Of a stretch of 64,000 bases of DNA, positions 57,407 through 64,000 are shown piece after piece. The position numbers and the translations under genes are program-made. The number at the start of each line of letters is the position of its first letter. The stretch's first letter is position 1. The stretch comes from Luteimonas galliterrae (GTDB taxonomy: Bacteria > Pseudomonadota > Gammaproteobacteria > Xanthomonadales > Xanthomonadaceae), in contig NZ_JAMBEP010000002.1 of NCBI RefSeq assembly GCF_023374055.1, positions 372,001-436,000 on the forward strand. The letters run 5' to 3'. Under the pieces are notes generated by a model. That model ran no database searches. It was not told where the DNA came from and saw nothing but the letters and a program-made list of their open reading frames with translations.

Positions 57407-58513
57407 TCACTGCTTTTCGTTGAACAGCGATTCAGCATCAGCGGGCTTGCCGAACGCATCGGGCCACTGCACCCACCAGCGCTTGATGCGCGGATACGGC
57501 AGGCTGCGCCACCACGGATCCAGTGCATCCGCGCCGCGGGCGCGGAAGGCTTCGCGGGTGACTTGCGCGTCGGCGGGCATGATCTGCGCGGTGCGATCGA
57601 ATACGGGGCCTTCGCCCAATTGCGGATACTGCCTGAGCAGCGATACCAGGGTGATCGCATCCTGCGCGCGCGACGAAGCCACCAATCGGCGCACGGCATC
57701 GCTGTCGGGTTCGGCGGCGGCGCCTTGCGCGTCTATCTCGCGCAGCGCGGCGACGAAGTCCCCATTGGCGCCCAGATCGTAGGGCGTGCCCGGATGCGCC
57801 TGTCCGCGCAGTTCGACGCGCGCGTTCTGCGGCACCAGGATTTCCCAACGCCAATTGTCGATCTGCACCCAGCCGCTGTTCACCGTCAGCTGGCCGTTGC
57901 CGTCGGCATCCATCTTCAACAGGAATTCGCAGCCCAGATCGATGACGTCGGCGACCGGCGTGGACACGCCCAGCGCGCCCGGCGGCGCCCATACGCGCGC
58001 CCACAGGCTGCCTTGCTCCAGGCGCAGCCTGTGGCGGCCGCTGCGCGTTTCGATCAGGGTCAAGCGGGAGTTTTCGCCGATCGCCACCTGGCCGATCCGC
58101 GCCACGCGCAGGTTGGCGGAGCCGCCGCGGCCGGTTTCCAGCACGCTGCCCGGAGCGAATGCTTTCGCGCCCGACGCAGTGCGTCCATCGATGCGCGCTT
58201 CGCCGCTCAACGCCGATAGCTGCCAGGGTCGTCCTTCCGGCCATTGCAAGCGGTGGCGATACCAGCCGGCGACGCCGAGCGCGCACATCGCCAGAACTGC
58301 GGCGCTGGCCAGCGCGGTGCGCCAGCGCGGGCGCCGCGCACGGGCTGCCTGCGCAGGCGGCGGCAGCGCGGATGCGGATGCGCGCACGCCGCGTTCCGCG
58401 CGCAGGGCGAAGGGCGCCAACACGCTTTCCAGCCGCACGATCTCCGGATCCGCGGGGCCGCTGCGGTCCCACAGGTAATCGTCGTCGCGGAACGGGTCGT
58501 TCGGAATATTCAT
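57407..58513 (-). CDS. FecR domain membrane protein (anti-sigma-like)
   Basis: The 368-residue protein has a cytoplasmic N-terminal part of about 65 residues (DYLWDRSGPADPEIVRLESVL), one membrane helix at about 68-86 (ASAAVLAMCALGVAGWY) and a periplasmic FecR domain (SGSVLETG-like PGSVLETGRGGSANLRV; LEQGSLWARVWAPPGALGVSTPVADVIDLG, in part). This is the layout of FecR-type sensors or anti-sigma factors. It overlaps the sigma-factor gene by 4 bp (ATGA) and is translated with it. No TonB receptor is beside this pair. Confidence 0.85.
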   Translation of the reverse strand: MNIPNDPFRDDDYLWDRSGPADPEIVRLESVLAPFALRAERGVRASASALPPPAQAARARRPRWRTALASAAVLAMCALGVAGWYRHRLQWPEGRPWQLSALSGEARIDGRTASGAKAFAPGSVLETGRGGSANLRVARIGQVAIGENSRLTLIETRSGRHRLRLEQGSLWARVWAPPGALGVSTPVADVIDLGCEFLLKMDADGNGQLTVNSGWVQIDNWRWEILVPQNARVELRGQAHPGTPYDLGANGDFVAALREIDAQGAAAEPDSDAVRRLVASSRAQDAITLVSLLRQYPQLGEGPVFDRTAQIMPADAQVTREAFRARGADALDPWWRSLPYPRIKRWWVQWPDAFGKPADAESLFNEKQ

Positions 58514-59052
58514 GCCGTGGTTCCTCGCGCGTCGGCGGCCGACCCCAGCGTGGCGCGCAGCATCGCCATGCCGCGATGCAGGTTGACGCGGACGCTGCCG
58601 GGGGCCAGGCCGGTGCGCTCTGCGATTTCGGGACCGGTCAGCCCTTCGACCAGACGCAGCAGCAACGTTTCCCGATACGCCTCGGGCAAGCACGCGATCG
58701 CGCGCAGCGAGCGCTCGGCTTCCAGGCGATCGTCGGGGCGGTCGGGGGAAGCCGTGCGATCCAGCTCCAGGCCGGTCATCGCTGTCGGACGACGCTTGGC
58801 ATCCAACGCCGCGCGTCGCGCGATGCTGACGATCCAGCCCGGGAACGCGGCCGGCTCGCGCAGTTCGCCGAGCCGGCGGATCGCGGTTTCGAACACGTCC
58901 TGGGTCAGGTCGTCGGCATCGGCGTGCTGCACATAGGCCAGCAAGATGCCGTGCACTACCGGCGCAAAACGCCGGTAAAGCGCATCCATCGCGCTCCCGT
59001 CGCCGGTGCGCGCGGCTTCGACCCATAACGGGATGGCTGCCGCGTCGCTCAA
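58510..59052 (-). CDS. RNA polymerase ECF-type sigma factor
   Basis: The 180-residue protein has the sigma-70 region 2 segment (DALYRRFAPVVHGILLAYVQHADADDLTQDVFETAIR, in part) and region 4 (LPEAYRETLLLRLVEGLTGPEIAERTGLAPGSVRVNLHRG, in part). The length and two-domain layout match ECF sigma factors. The start is TTG at 59052. It heads an operon with a FecR-like gene that overlaps it by 4 bp. Its promoters cannot be recognised from this window. Confidence 0.92.
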   Translation of the reverse strand: MSDAAAIPLWVEAARTGDGSAMDALYRRFAPVVHGILLAYVQHADADDLTQDVFETAIRRLGELREPAAFPGWIVSIARRAALDAKRRPTAMTGLELDRTASPDRPDDRLEAERSLRAIACLPEAYRETLLLRLVEGLTGPEIAERTGLAPGSVRVNLHRGMAMLRATLGSAADARGTTA

Positions 59053-59933
59053 TTCGCCCTGCCTTGTCGGTCAGAGATAGGACGTTACCCGAAGGTCGAG
59101 CGTTAACCGGACCGCTGGTCGGCTTTCCTGCCACTGCTACCGGCATCCCGGCGAAGGCCGGATTCGACAGCCCTGTTTGTCTCTCTCCTTCGAAAAAGAA
59201 GTGCCACATTGCCCCTGCTTTGTAGAGCGGAGCTTGCTCTGCTGCTCTTCGCTCTTAAGCCGTTCGCTCTTAAGCCGTTTGCTCTTAGGCCGTCATCCCA
59301 GCGAACACTGGGACCCATCTTGCTTTTGTTCTTGCCCCTAAGCCGTCATCCCGGCGAAGGCCGGGATCCAGGCCCCCGTCCTCGCCGGTCGCGCTGCGAC
59401 TCGCGCCATGGACAAAAGCTTCCGGCTGCGCCGGGTCACTTTCTTTGTTGGCCCAAAGAAAGTAACCCAAGAAAGGGCCTGAACTGCGGTGCGATGCGTC
59501 GCACCTGAAAGTCCGCCAGCGGCCTGGGCTTTCGTCGTAGGTGACCTTCTTACGCAGGTACTAGATTTTGATTCGTAGCCTATGGGTGACGTGGCTTTTG
59601 CGGAGTTTCGCTAAGGAGTCGTTCTTGTCGATCGCCTCGGATCTAAATGTCGAAGCGACGGAGGAATCCCGAGCGCTGGCGAGCGGTGGCCAAGCACATG
59701 GAGTAGCCCCTCGCCGGATCCCTTCCAAAGGCCCTTTTTCTTTGGTTACTGTTCTTTTTGGGCCCCACAAAAAGAAAGTAACTCGGCCGCGGTTTTAGCG
59801 GACGAAACCCCGGCCTGAAAGGCCGGCAGCTCGCGAGAACCCCCAAGCCAAGGCAGCGGAGCAAGCTCCGCTCTACAGAGCAAGGGCAACGTCGCTGGAT
59901 CCCGGCGTGCGCCGGGATGACGGTCTCAAATGC
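59053..59933. repeat. Gene-free repeat cluster (881 bp)
   Basis: The stretch has no supported gene. Copies of R4-type arms (GTCATCCCGGCGAAGGCCGG) occur near 59130-59163, 59341-59370 and 59886-59925, with a variant (GTCATCCCAGCGAACACTGG) at about 59292-59315. TTTCTTTG-GGCCCAAAGAAAGTAAC elements occur near 59442-59478 and in inverted form near 59735-59785. The palindrome AGCGGAGCAAGCTCCGCT is at 59855-59872. Short open frames in it are translations of these repeats. Confidence 0.8.
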
Positions 59934-60353
59934 CTACCAGCTTCCCGTATTGGGCATCGACGCCCACGGCTCTTTCGGCGGCAGGTGGCCTTCCTGCAGC
60001 AACTCGACCGAGATCAGGTCCGGCGAGCGGACGAAGGCCATGTGCCCGTCGCGCGGCGGGCGGTTGATGGTGTAGCCCATCGATTGCAACCGCTCGCAAG
60101 TGGCGTAGATGTCGTCGACGCGGAACGCCAGATGGCCGAAGTTGCGCGCGCTGCCGTAGTCCTCTTCCGAACCCCAGTTGTAGGTGAGTTCGATCTCGGC
60201 CTGAGGCGTCTCGGGCGCGGACAGGAACACCAGCGTGTACTTGCCCTGCTCGTTGTCCATGCGCCGGTTCTCCTTCAGGCCCAGGCCGTCGCAGAAGAAT
60301 TTCAACGTGGCGTCCAGGTCGCGGACGCGGATCATGGTGTGCAGATATTTCAT
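59934..60353 (-). CDS. gloA: Lactoylglutathione lyase-like VOC protein
   Basis: The 139-residue protein begins [31 protein letters not shown] (in part), contains [22 protein letters not shown] and [18 protein letters not shown], the glyoxalase I pattern with metal-binding His and Glu. It would convert the methylglyoxal-glutathione adduct to lactoylglutathione. The ATG at 60353 has GGAGA upstream; a frame to 60386 is not needed. It lies 29 bp after the frameshifted HIT gene on the same strand. Confidence 0.9.
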   Translation of the reverse strand: MKYLHTMIRVRDLDATLKFFCDGLGLKENRRMDNEQGKYTLVFLSAPETPQAEIELTYNWGSEEDYGSARNFGHLAFRVDDIYATCERLQSMGYTINRPPRDGHMAFVRSPDLISVELLQEGHLPPKEPWASMPNTGSW

Positions 60354-60382
60354 CGAAGTCTCCAAAAAAACGAACGCCGCCA

Positions 60383-60812
60383 TCACGCGTCGATGTGCGG
60401 CCTGATCAGTTGCGCCAAATGCCCTAACACCGTGCGGTCTTCAGATGGCGGTGCGTCCGCCGGATAGATCCGCAGCAGGCCGTCATCGTAACGCCGCGGC
60501 TGTACGTGCAGATGAAAATGCGGCACTTCCTGGCTGCCCGCGTCGCCGTTGGATTGCCAGAGGTTCAATCCGGGCGGGTCGAACGCCGCGCGCAGGGCGC
60601 AGGGCGCGTGCGGCCCGCGCGGCCAGCGCCGTCACCGCTGCCGCGTCTTCGACGTCCAGCGCATAAATGTTTTCGACATGCGCGCGCGGCACGACCAGCA
60701 CATGGCCCGGCAACATCTGCCGGAAATCCATGAACGCCACGGCCCGTTCCGTTTCCGCGACGACGCTGGCCGGCGCGCGGCCCTGGACGATCGCGCAGAA
60801 CGGGCAATCCAC
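60383..60812 (-). pseudogene. HIT family protein disrupted by a 7-bp duplication
   Basis: The 5' part encodes DCPFCAIVQGRAPASVVAETERAVAFMDFRQMLPGHVLVVPRAHVENIYAL (in part), the HIT-family start, and the 3' part encodes NLWQSNGDAGSQEVPHFHLHVQPR (in part) with the histidine triad HFHLH. The two are in different frames. At 60594-60607 the seven bases AGGGCGC occur twice in tandem; removing one copy restores a 140-residue frame reading RALRAAFDPPG across the join. The GTG at 60812 is the likely start, just after the SDR stop. HIT proteins are nucleotide hydrolases or transferases. Functional only if the duplication is an error. Confidence 0.85.
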
Positions 60813-60817
60813 CGCGT

Positions 60818-61636
60818 TCAATCCAGGAACATATCCGGCAGCAGCGGTTGCGACGGATCGACGGCGTATGGCGACAGATCGGCGATGCCCGCCTCGTGCA
60901 GCACTTCGTCGTCGATCAGGAATTTGCCCGCGAATCCGCGCGCCGGCTTGACCAGGATCGCGTGCGCGGCGTCGCCGATGATCTCCGGCTTGCGCGCATT
61001 GGCCAGGTTCACGCCCGGAATCATGTTGAGCGCATCGGTGGCGATCAACGTGCGCGGCCATAGCGCGTTCACCGCCACGCCTTGCGGACCGAACTCGCCG
61101 GCCAGGCCGAGCGTGACGAAACTCATGCCCATCTTGGCCAGCGTGTAGCCGGCATGCGGCGCCCACCATTTCGGATCCAGCGACGGCGGCGGCGCCAGCG
61201 TCAGGATATGCGGATTGGCCGCCTGCAGCAGGTGCGGCAGGCAGGCCTGCGCGCACAGGAAGCTGCCGCGCGAATTGACTTGCTGCATCAGATCGAAGCG
61301 CTTCATCGGCGTGTCCAGCGCGCCGCGCAGCCAGATCGCGCTGGCGTTGTTGACCAGGATGTCGATGCCGCCGAACGCATCGACGGCGGCGGCGACCGCG
61401 GCGCGCACCTCGTCCTCTTCGCGGATATCGCATTTCAACGCCAGCGCGCGTCCGCCCGCGGCCTCCACCGCCTTGGCCGCTTCGTGGATCGTGCCCGGCA
61501 GTTTGGGATTGGGCACCGCCGATTTCGCCGCGATCGCGATGTTGGCGCCGTCGCGTGCCGCGCGAAGGGCGATGGCCAGGCCGATGCCGCGCGATGCGCC
61601 GGTGATGAACAGCGTTTTTCCGGACAGTGTGGACAT
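60818..61636 (-). CDS. Short-chain dehydrogenase/reductase
   Basis: The 272-residue SDR has the cofactor motif TGASRGIG (13-20), LVNNASAIW (NNAS), and the active-site YTLAK (Tyr-x-x-x-Lys) with preceding Ser/Thr in the TLAPPPSL strand. It resembles the HSDL2-like group of SDRs. Its substrate is unknown. It ends in the start region of the HIT gene, where TTG and GTG codons could serve as starts, and is co-transcribed with that gene and gloA. Confidence 0.9.
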   Translation of the reverse strand: MSTLSGKTLFITGASRGIGLAIALRAARDGANIAIAAKSAVPNPKLPGTIHEAAKAVEAAGGRALALKCDIREEDEVRAAVAAAVDAFGGIDILVNNASAIWLRGALDTPMKRFDLMQQVNSRGSFLCAQACLPHLLQAANPHILTLAPPPSLDPKWWAPHAGYTLAKMGMSFVTLGLAGEFGPQGVAVNALWPRTLIATDALNMIPGVNLANARKPEIIGDAAHAILVKPARGFAGKFLIDDEVLHEAGIADLSPYAVDPSQPLLPDMFLD

Positions 61637-61720
61637 GGGGGCGGTCGATTCGGGACGACCGATTCTAACCTCGCCCCACGATGGCGTGCCGATGATGGCC
61701 GACCTTGCGCGTTCGTTGCC

Positions 61721-61726
61721 TATAAT
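61721..61726 (+). promoter_or_regulatory. TATAAT box of the DedA-PAP2 gene, leaderless type
   Basis: A consensus TATAAT is followed by 6 bp (TGAGCG) and then the ATG at 61733. No -35 box with good spacing is visible. Confidence 0.55.
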
Positions 61727-61732
61727 TGAGCG

Positions 61733-63721
61733 ATGCCTACCGCCTGGTTAGACAGCCTGGTCGCCTGGATCAGCGCGCACCCCCTCGCTGCCGGTCTGTT
61801 GATCGCCCTCATCGCGTTCTGCGATGCGCTGGCCGTGGTCGGCATCGTGGTGCCGGCGCTGCCGCTGCTGTTCGCGGTCGGCGCTTTGATCGGCCTGGGC
61901 CATATCGACGGTCCCTATGCCTTGACCTGCGCCGCCATCGGCGCTTTCCTGGGCGACGGCTTGAGTTACTGGATCGGCCATCGCTGGGGCTCGCATCTCA
62001 GCGAACAGTGGCTGTTCCGCCGCTATCCGCAATTCATGGAACGCGGCGAACGGTTGTTCCGGCGCCACGGCAGCAAGGGCATCGTCATCGCACGTTTCGT
62101 CGGGGCGGTGAGGCCGTTCGTGCCGGCGATCGCCGGCATGCTGCGGATGCCGCTGAAGCGTTACGCGCCCGCCAGCCTGTTCGCCTGCATCGCGTGGGCG
62201 GCGGCGTTCCTGGCGCCGGGCTGGGTGTTCGGCGCTTCCTACGATGCGGTGGCCGCGGTTGCGGACAAATTGAGCCTGGTGTTCCTGGCGCTGCTCGCCG
62301 CGCTGGCGCTGGTGTGGGCGGTGGTGCTGTACACCTATCGCTGGTTCGCCGCGCATGCCAACAACCTGCTCGCGCGCGCGCTCAAGTGGACGCGCGCGCA
62401 TCCGCACCTGGGCAAGTACGCGGCGGCGCTGATCGATCCCAACCGGCCCGAATCGCCTTCCCTTATATTGCTGGCCGCCTGCCTGCTGGGTATCGGCTGG
62501 GCCTGGTTCGCCTGGCTGGCGGCGGTGCTGGCGCGCGGCGGGCCGCTGGCGATCGACCGCAACGTCTTCGAAGCGATGTCGAAGCTGCGCAATCCGCTGG
62601 CCGACCAGCTGATGGCGGCGCTGGCCTCGATCGGCGACGCGCAGGTCTTGGCGCCGGCGGCCGCGGTCGCGCTGGCCTGGCTGCTGTGGCGGCGGCGCTG
62701 GATGGCGGCGGCGCATTGGCTCGGCGCATTGGTGTTCGGGCTGGCGCTGACCGCGCTGTTGGGCGCGGTGGTCGACATGCCGCGGCCGCCGACAGCGCCC
62801 AGCGGCTTCGGTTTCCCGTCGATCGCGGTGACGATGAGCACGATCACGTTCGGCTTCTTCGCCGTGCTGATCGCGCGCGAATTGCCCGGACGCAGCCGTG
62901 TGTGGCCGTATTTGCTGGCAGGCGCCGCGGTGACTTCGCTCGGCTTCGCGCGGCTGTATCTGGGCGCGCACTGGCTCAGCGACATCGCCGGCGGTGTGCT
63001 GTTCGGCGTGGTTTGGCTGCTCGCGCTGGGCATCGCTTACCGGCGCCACGTCGCGCGATCGTTCCTGATGCGCCCGCTCGCGGCGTTGTTCTATGGCGCC
63101 TTCACCGCAGCCGTGCTGTGGCATGCGCCCCGCCAGACCGAGCGTCTGCTGGCGCAATTCGCACCGCCGCCGCCTACGCGCGTGCTGCAAACCCACGCCT
63201 GGTGGCGACAGGAATGGGCCACGCTGCCGACACGCCGCAACGAGCGTTCCAACGATCTGGCCTGGTCGCTGGACTTGCAGGCGGCAGGCCCGCTGACGCC
63301 GTTGCGCACGAAATTGGAAGCGGCCGGCTGGCGCGTGCAGGCGCAGGCCGACTGGATCGCCACGCTTGGCCTGCTGGACGACGACACGCCTCCGCCGCAA
63401 CAACCCGTGCTGCCTGCCACGCTCGACGGGCGCGCAGAAGCCCTGCTCATGGTGCACCCCGGCGCCGACGACAAGCAGCAGTTCGCGCTGCGTCTGTGGC
63501 CGGCGCCCGCGCGCCTGCACGATGGCACGCCCTTATGGATCGCCACTGCGCAGACGCTGCGCTACCAGCGGCCGTTCGATATGGTCGGCTTCTGGCAGCC
63601 GCAGCAGGACTCGCGCGCCGCGCATGCGGCGCTGCGCGATGCGCTGCAAGGTACCGACGTGCGCGAGGAAACCTTCCCGGGCTCTGCGGGCAAAGTGCTG
63701 CTGTTGCGCACCGGCGACTGA
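61733..63721 (+). CDS. DedA-PAP2-LssY fusion membrane protein
   Basis: The 662-residue protein joins three parts. The first is a DedA/SNARE-assoc domain (about 1-200; GDGLSYWIGHRWG, FIGAVRP-like RFVGAVRPFVPAIAGMLRM). The second is a PAP2 domain (about 245-445; RLYLGAHWLSD, with His and Asp of the third motif). The third is an LssY-type C-terminal domain (about 485-660; HAWWRQEWATLPTRR). The PAP2 second motif reads FPSIAV in place of PSGH, and the first motif lacks its lysine, so phosphatase activity is doubtful. Roles in lipid flipping or recycling are inferred. It faces the SDR gene. Confidence 0.88.
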   Translation: MPTAWLDSLVAWISAHPLAAGLLIALIAFCDALAVVGIVVPALPLLFAVGALIGLGHIDGPYALTCAAIGAFLGDGLSYWIGHRWGSHLSEQWLFRRYPQFMERGERLFRRHGSKGIVIARFVGAVRPFVPAIAGMLRMPLKRYAPASLFACIAWAAAFLAPGWVFGASYDAVAAVADKLSLVFLALLAALALVWAVVLYTYRWFAAHANNLLARALKWTRAHPHLGKYAAALIDPNRPESPSLILLAACLLGIGWAWFAWLAAVLARGGPLAIDRNVFEAMSKLRNPLADQLMAALASIGDAQVLAPAAAVALAWLLWRRRWMAAAHWLGALVFGLALTALLGAVVDMPRPPTAPSGFGFPSIAVTMSTITFGFFAVLIARELPGRSRVWPYLLAGAAVTSLGFARLYLGAHWLSDIAGGVLFGVVWLLALGIAYRRHVARSFLMRPLAALFYGAFTAAVLWHAPRQTERLLAQFAPPPPTRVLQTHAWWRQEWATLPTRRNERSNDLAWSLDLQAAGPLTPLRTKLEAAGWRVQAQADWIATLGLLDDDTPPPQQPVLPATLDGRAEALLMVHPGADDKQQFALRLWPAPARLHDGTPLWIATAQTLRYQRPFDMVGFWQPQQDSRAAHAALRDALQGTDVREETFPGSAGKVLLLRTGD

Positions 63722-63747
63722 TCGCAGTTTGTAGAGCGGGGCTTTTC

Positions 63748-63825
63748 GTAGGAGCGGCTTTAGCCGCGAGCTTTTCGGTTCGGCCTGGCTATCCAACAAG
63801 AGCTCGCGGCTAAAGCCGCTCCTAC
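63748..63825. repeat. Palindromic repeat family R1, copy 12
   Basis: The arms GTAGGAGCGGCTTTAGCCGC and their complement are followed by the AGCGGAGCAAGCTCCGCT palindrome (63839-63856). The pair lies between convergent genes. Confidence 0.92.
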
Positions 63826-63868
63826 GAAGAGCAAAAGCAGCGGAGCAAGCTCCGCTCTGCAGAGCAGG

Positions 63869-64000
63869 TCACTGCATCATTTCGAGCAGGCGATCGAGCC
63901 GCCGGTGCGGATCGTTCTGCTGCAATAGCGCCTGCCGGCGCGCATCGTCCAGCGGCAGCAGTTCGGCCAGCCGCCAGCCGACCCAGGCCGCCTCGTCGAA
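63869..64000 (-). CDS. Lon substrate-binding-domain protein (3' end only)
   Basis: Only the last 43 codons are in the window: FDEAAWVGWRLAELLPLDD, then DARRQALLQQNDPHRRLDRLLEMMQ (in part) and stop. This matches the C-terminal part of stand-alone Lon N-terminal (LAN) domain proteins, where the conserved VGWRLAELLPL precedes the final helix. It is on the minus strand and continues past the right edge. Assignment from such a short part is moderately certain. Confidence 0.65.
   Translation of the reverse strand, partial: FDEAAWVGWRLAELLPLDDARRQALLQQNDPHRRLDRLLEMMQ

Noticed and set aside
59568-59798. Open frame of 76 codons in the repeat cluster
   Set aside because: It lies wholly in repeat sequence, and a mirrored frame exists on the other strand.

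Overview
The window is one contiguous GC-rich chromosomal segment of core and conserved-accessory genes. It carries no rRNA, no recognisable tRNA, no transposase, no phage genes and no CRISPR array. Gene content and order point to a gammaproteobacterium of the Xanthomonadaceae, most likely Lysobacter or a close relative. The supporting signs are mrcA divergent from pilMNOPQ, the rph-rdgB-hemW and rubredoxin/thiE/hemL arrangements, a DUF1631-PilZ pair, and many copies of a short palindrome (GTAGGAGCGGCTTTAGCCGC and variants) between genes. The genus is inferred from gene content and repeats, not from a marker-gene comparison.

Layout. 1-5200 (minus): a MoxR/DUF58/DUF4381/BatA/BatB-like membrane stress operon, with the last gene cut by the window edge. 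5340-10264 (minus): pilMNOPQ, the type IV pilus alignment and secretin operon, divergent from mrcA (PBP1A, 10504-12981). 13173-19112: an unrecognised gene, then gltA, rpmE2, a nucleoside hydrolase and recG. 19201-25469: the most unusual block, with a TonB-dependent receptor, a diheme-cytochrome-like lipoprotein, a parallel beta-helix lipoprotein and a divergent AraC-type regulator. 25518-30906 (minus): yicC, an ABM-like gene, gmk, rpoZ, spoT and a RidA-family gene. 31009-34272 (plus): rph, a VOC gene, rdgB, an ABM-like gene and hemW. 34503-38934: a CPXCG protein, DUF1631, PilZ and pepQ. 39103-42218: a secreted protein, a frameshifted VOC gene, pepP and a UPF0149-type gene. 42338-47475: a PAS-GGDEF-EAL protein, a ZapB-like coiled coil, zapA, 6S RNA, 5-formyl-THF cyclo-ligase, an EVE protein and rpiA. 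47664-51229: a Y-family polymerase, DUF192, SirB1-type and GNAT genes. 51256-56496: rubredoxin, thiE, hemL, a HAD phosphatase, a transsulfuration enzyme and argD. 56624-59052: an ECF sigma/FecR-like/secreted protein operon. 59053-59933: repeats only. 59934-64000: gloA, a frameshifted HIT gene, an SDR, a DedA-PAP2-LssY fusion and the tail of a Lon-substrate-binding-domain gene.

How genes work together. Envelope assembly is served by PBP1A and the pilus complex, cell division by ZapA and its coiled-coil neighbour, and c-di-GMP signalling by the GGDEF-EAL protein and the PilZ protein. The stringent response and nucleotide quality control are covered by spoT, rpoZ, gmk, rdgB and rph. The 19-25 kb block looks like a regulated uptake and periplasmic module whose substrate cannot be read from sequence. 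It contains a recurrent two-gene pair (TIGR03805/TIGR03806 type) that, to my knowledge, has no assigned function.

Two features run through the whole window. First, at least six families of palindromic repeats fill most intergenic gaps and in several places supply the stop or start codon of the adjoining gene. Second, five genes have a good -10 box only 6-7 bp before the start codon, which predicts leaderless mRNAs. Two genes (a VOC protein at 39744 and a HIT protein at 60383) are frameshifted, by an apparent 1-bp insertion and a 7-bp tandem duplication respectively.
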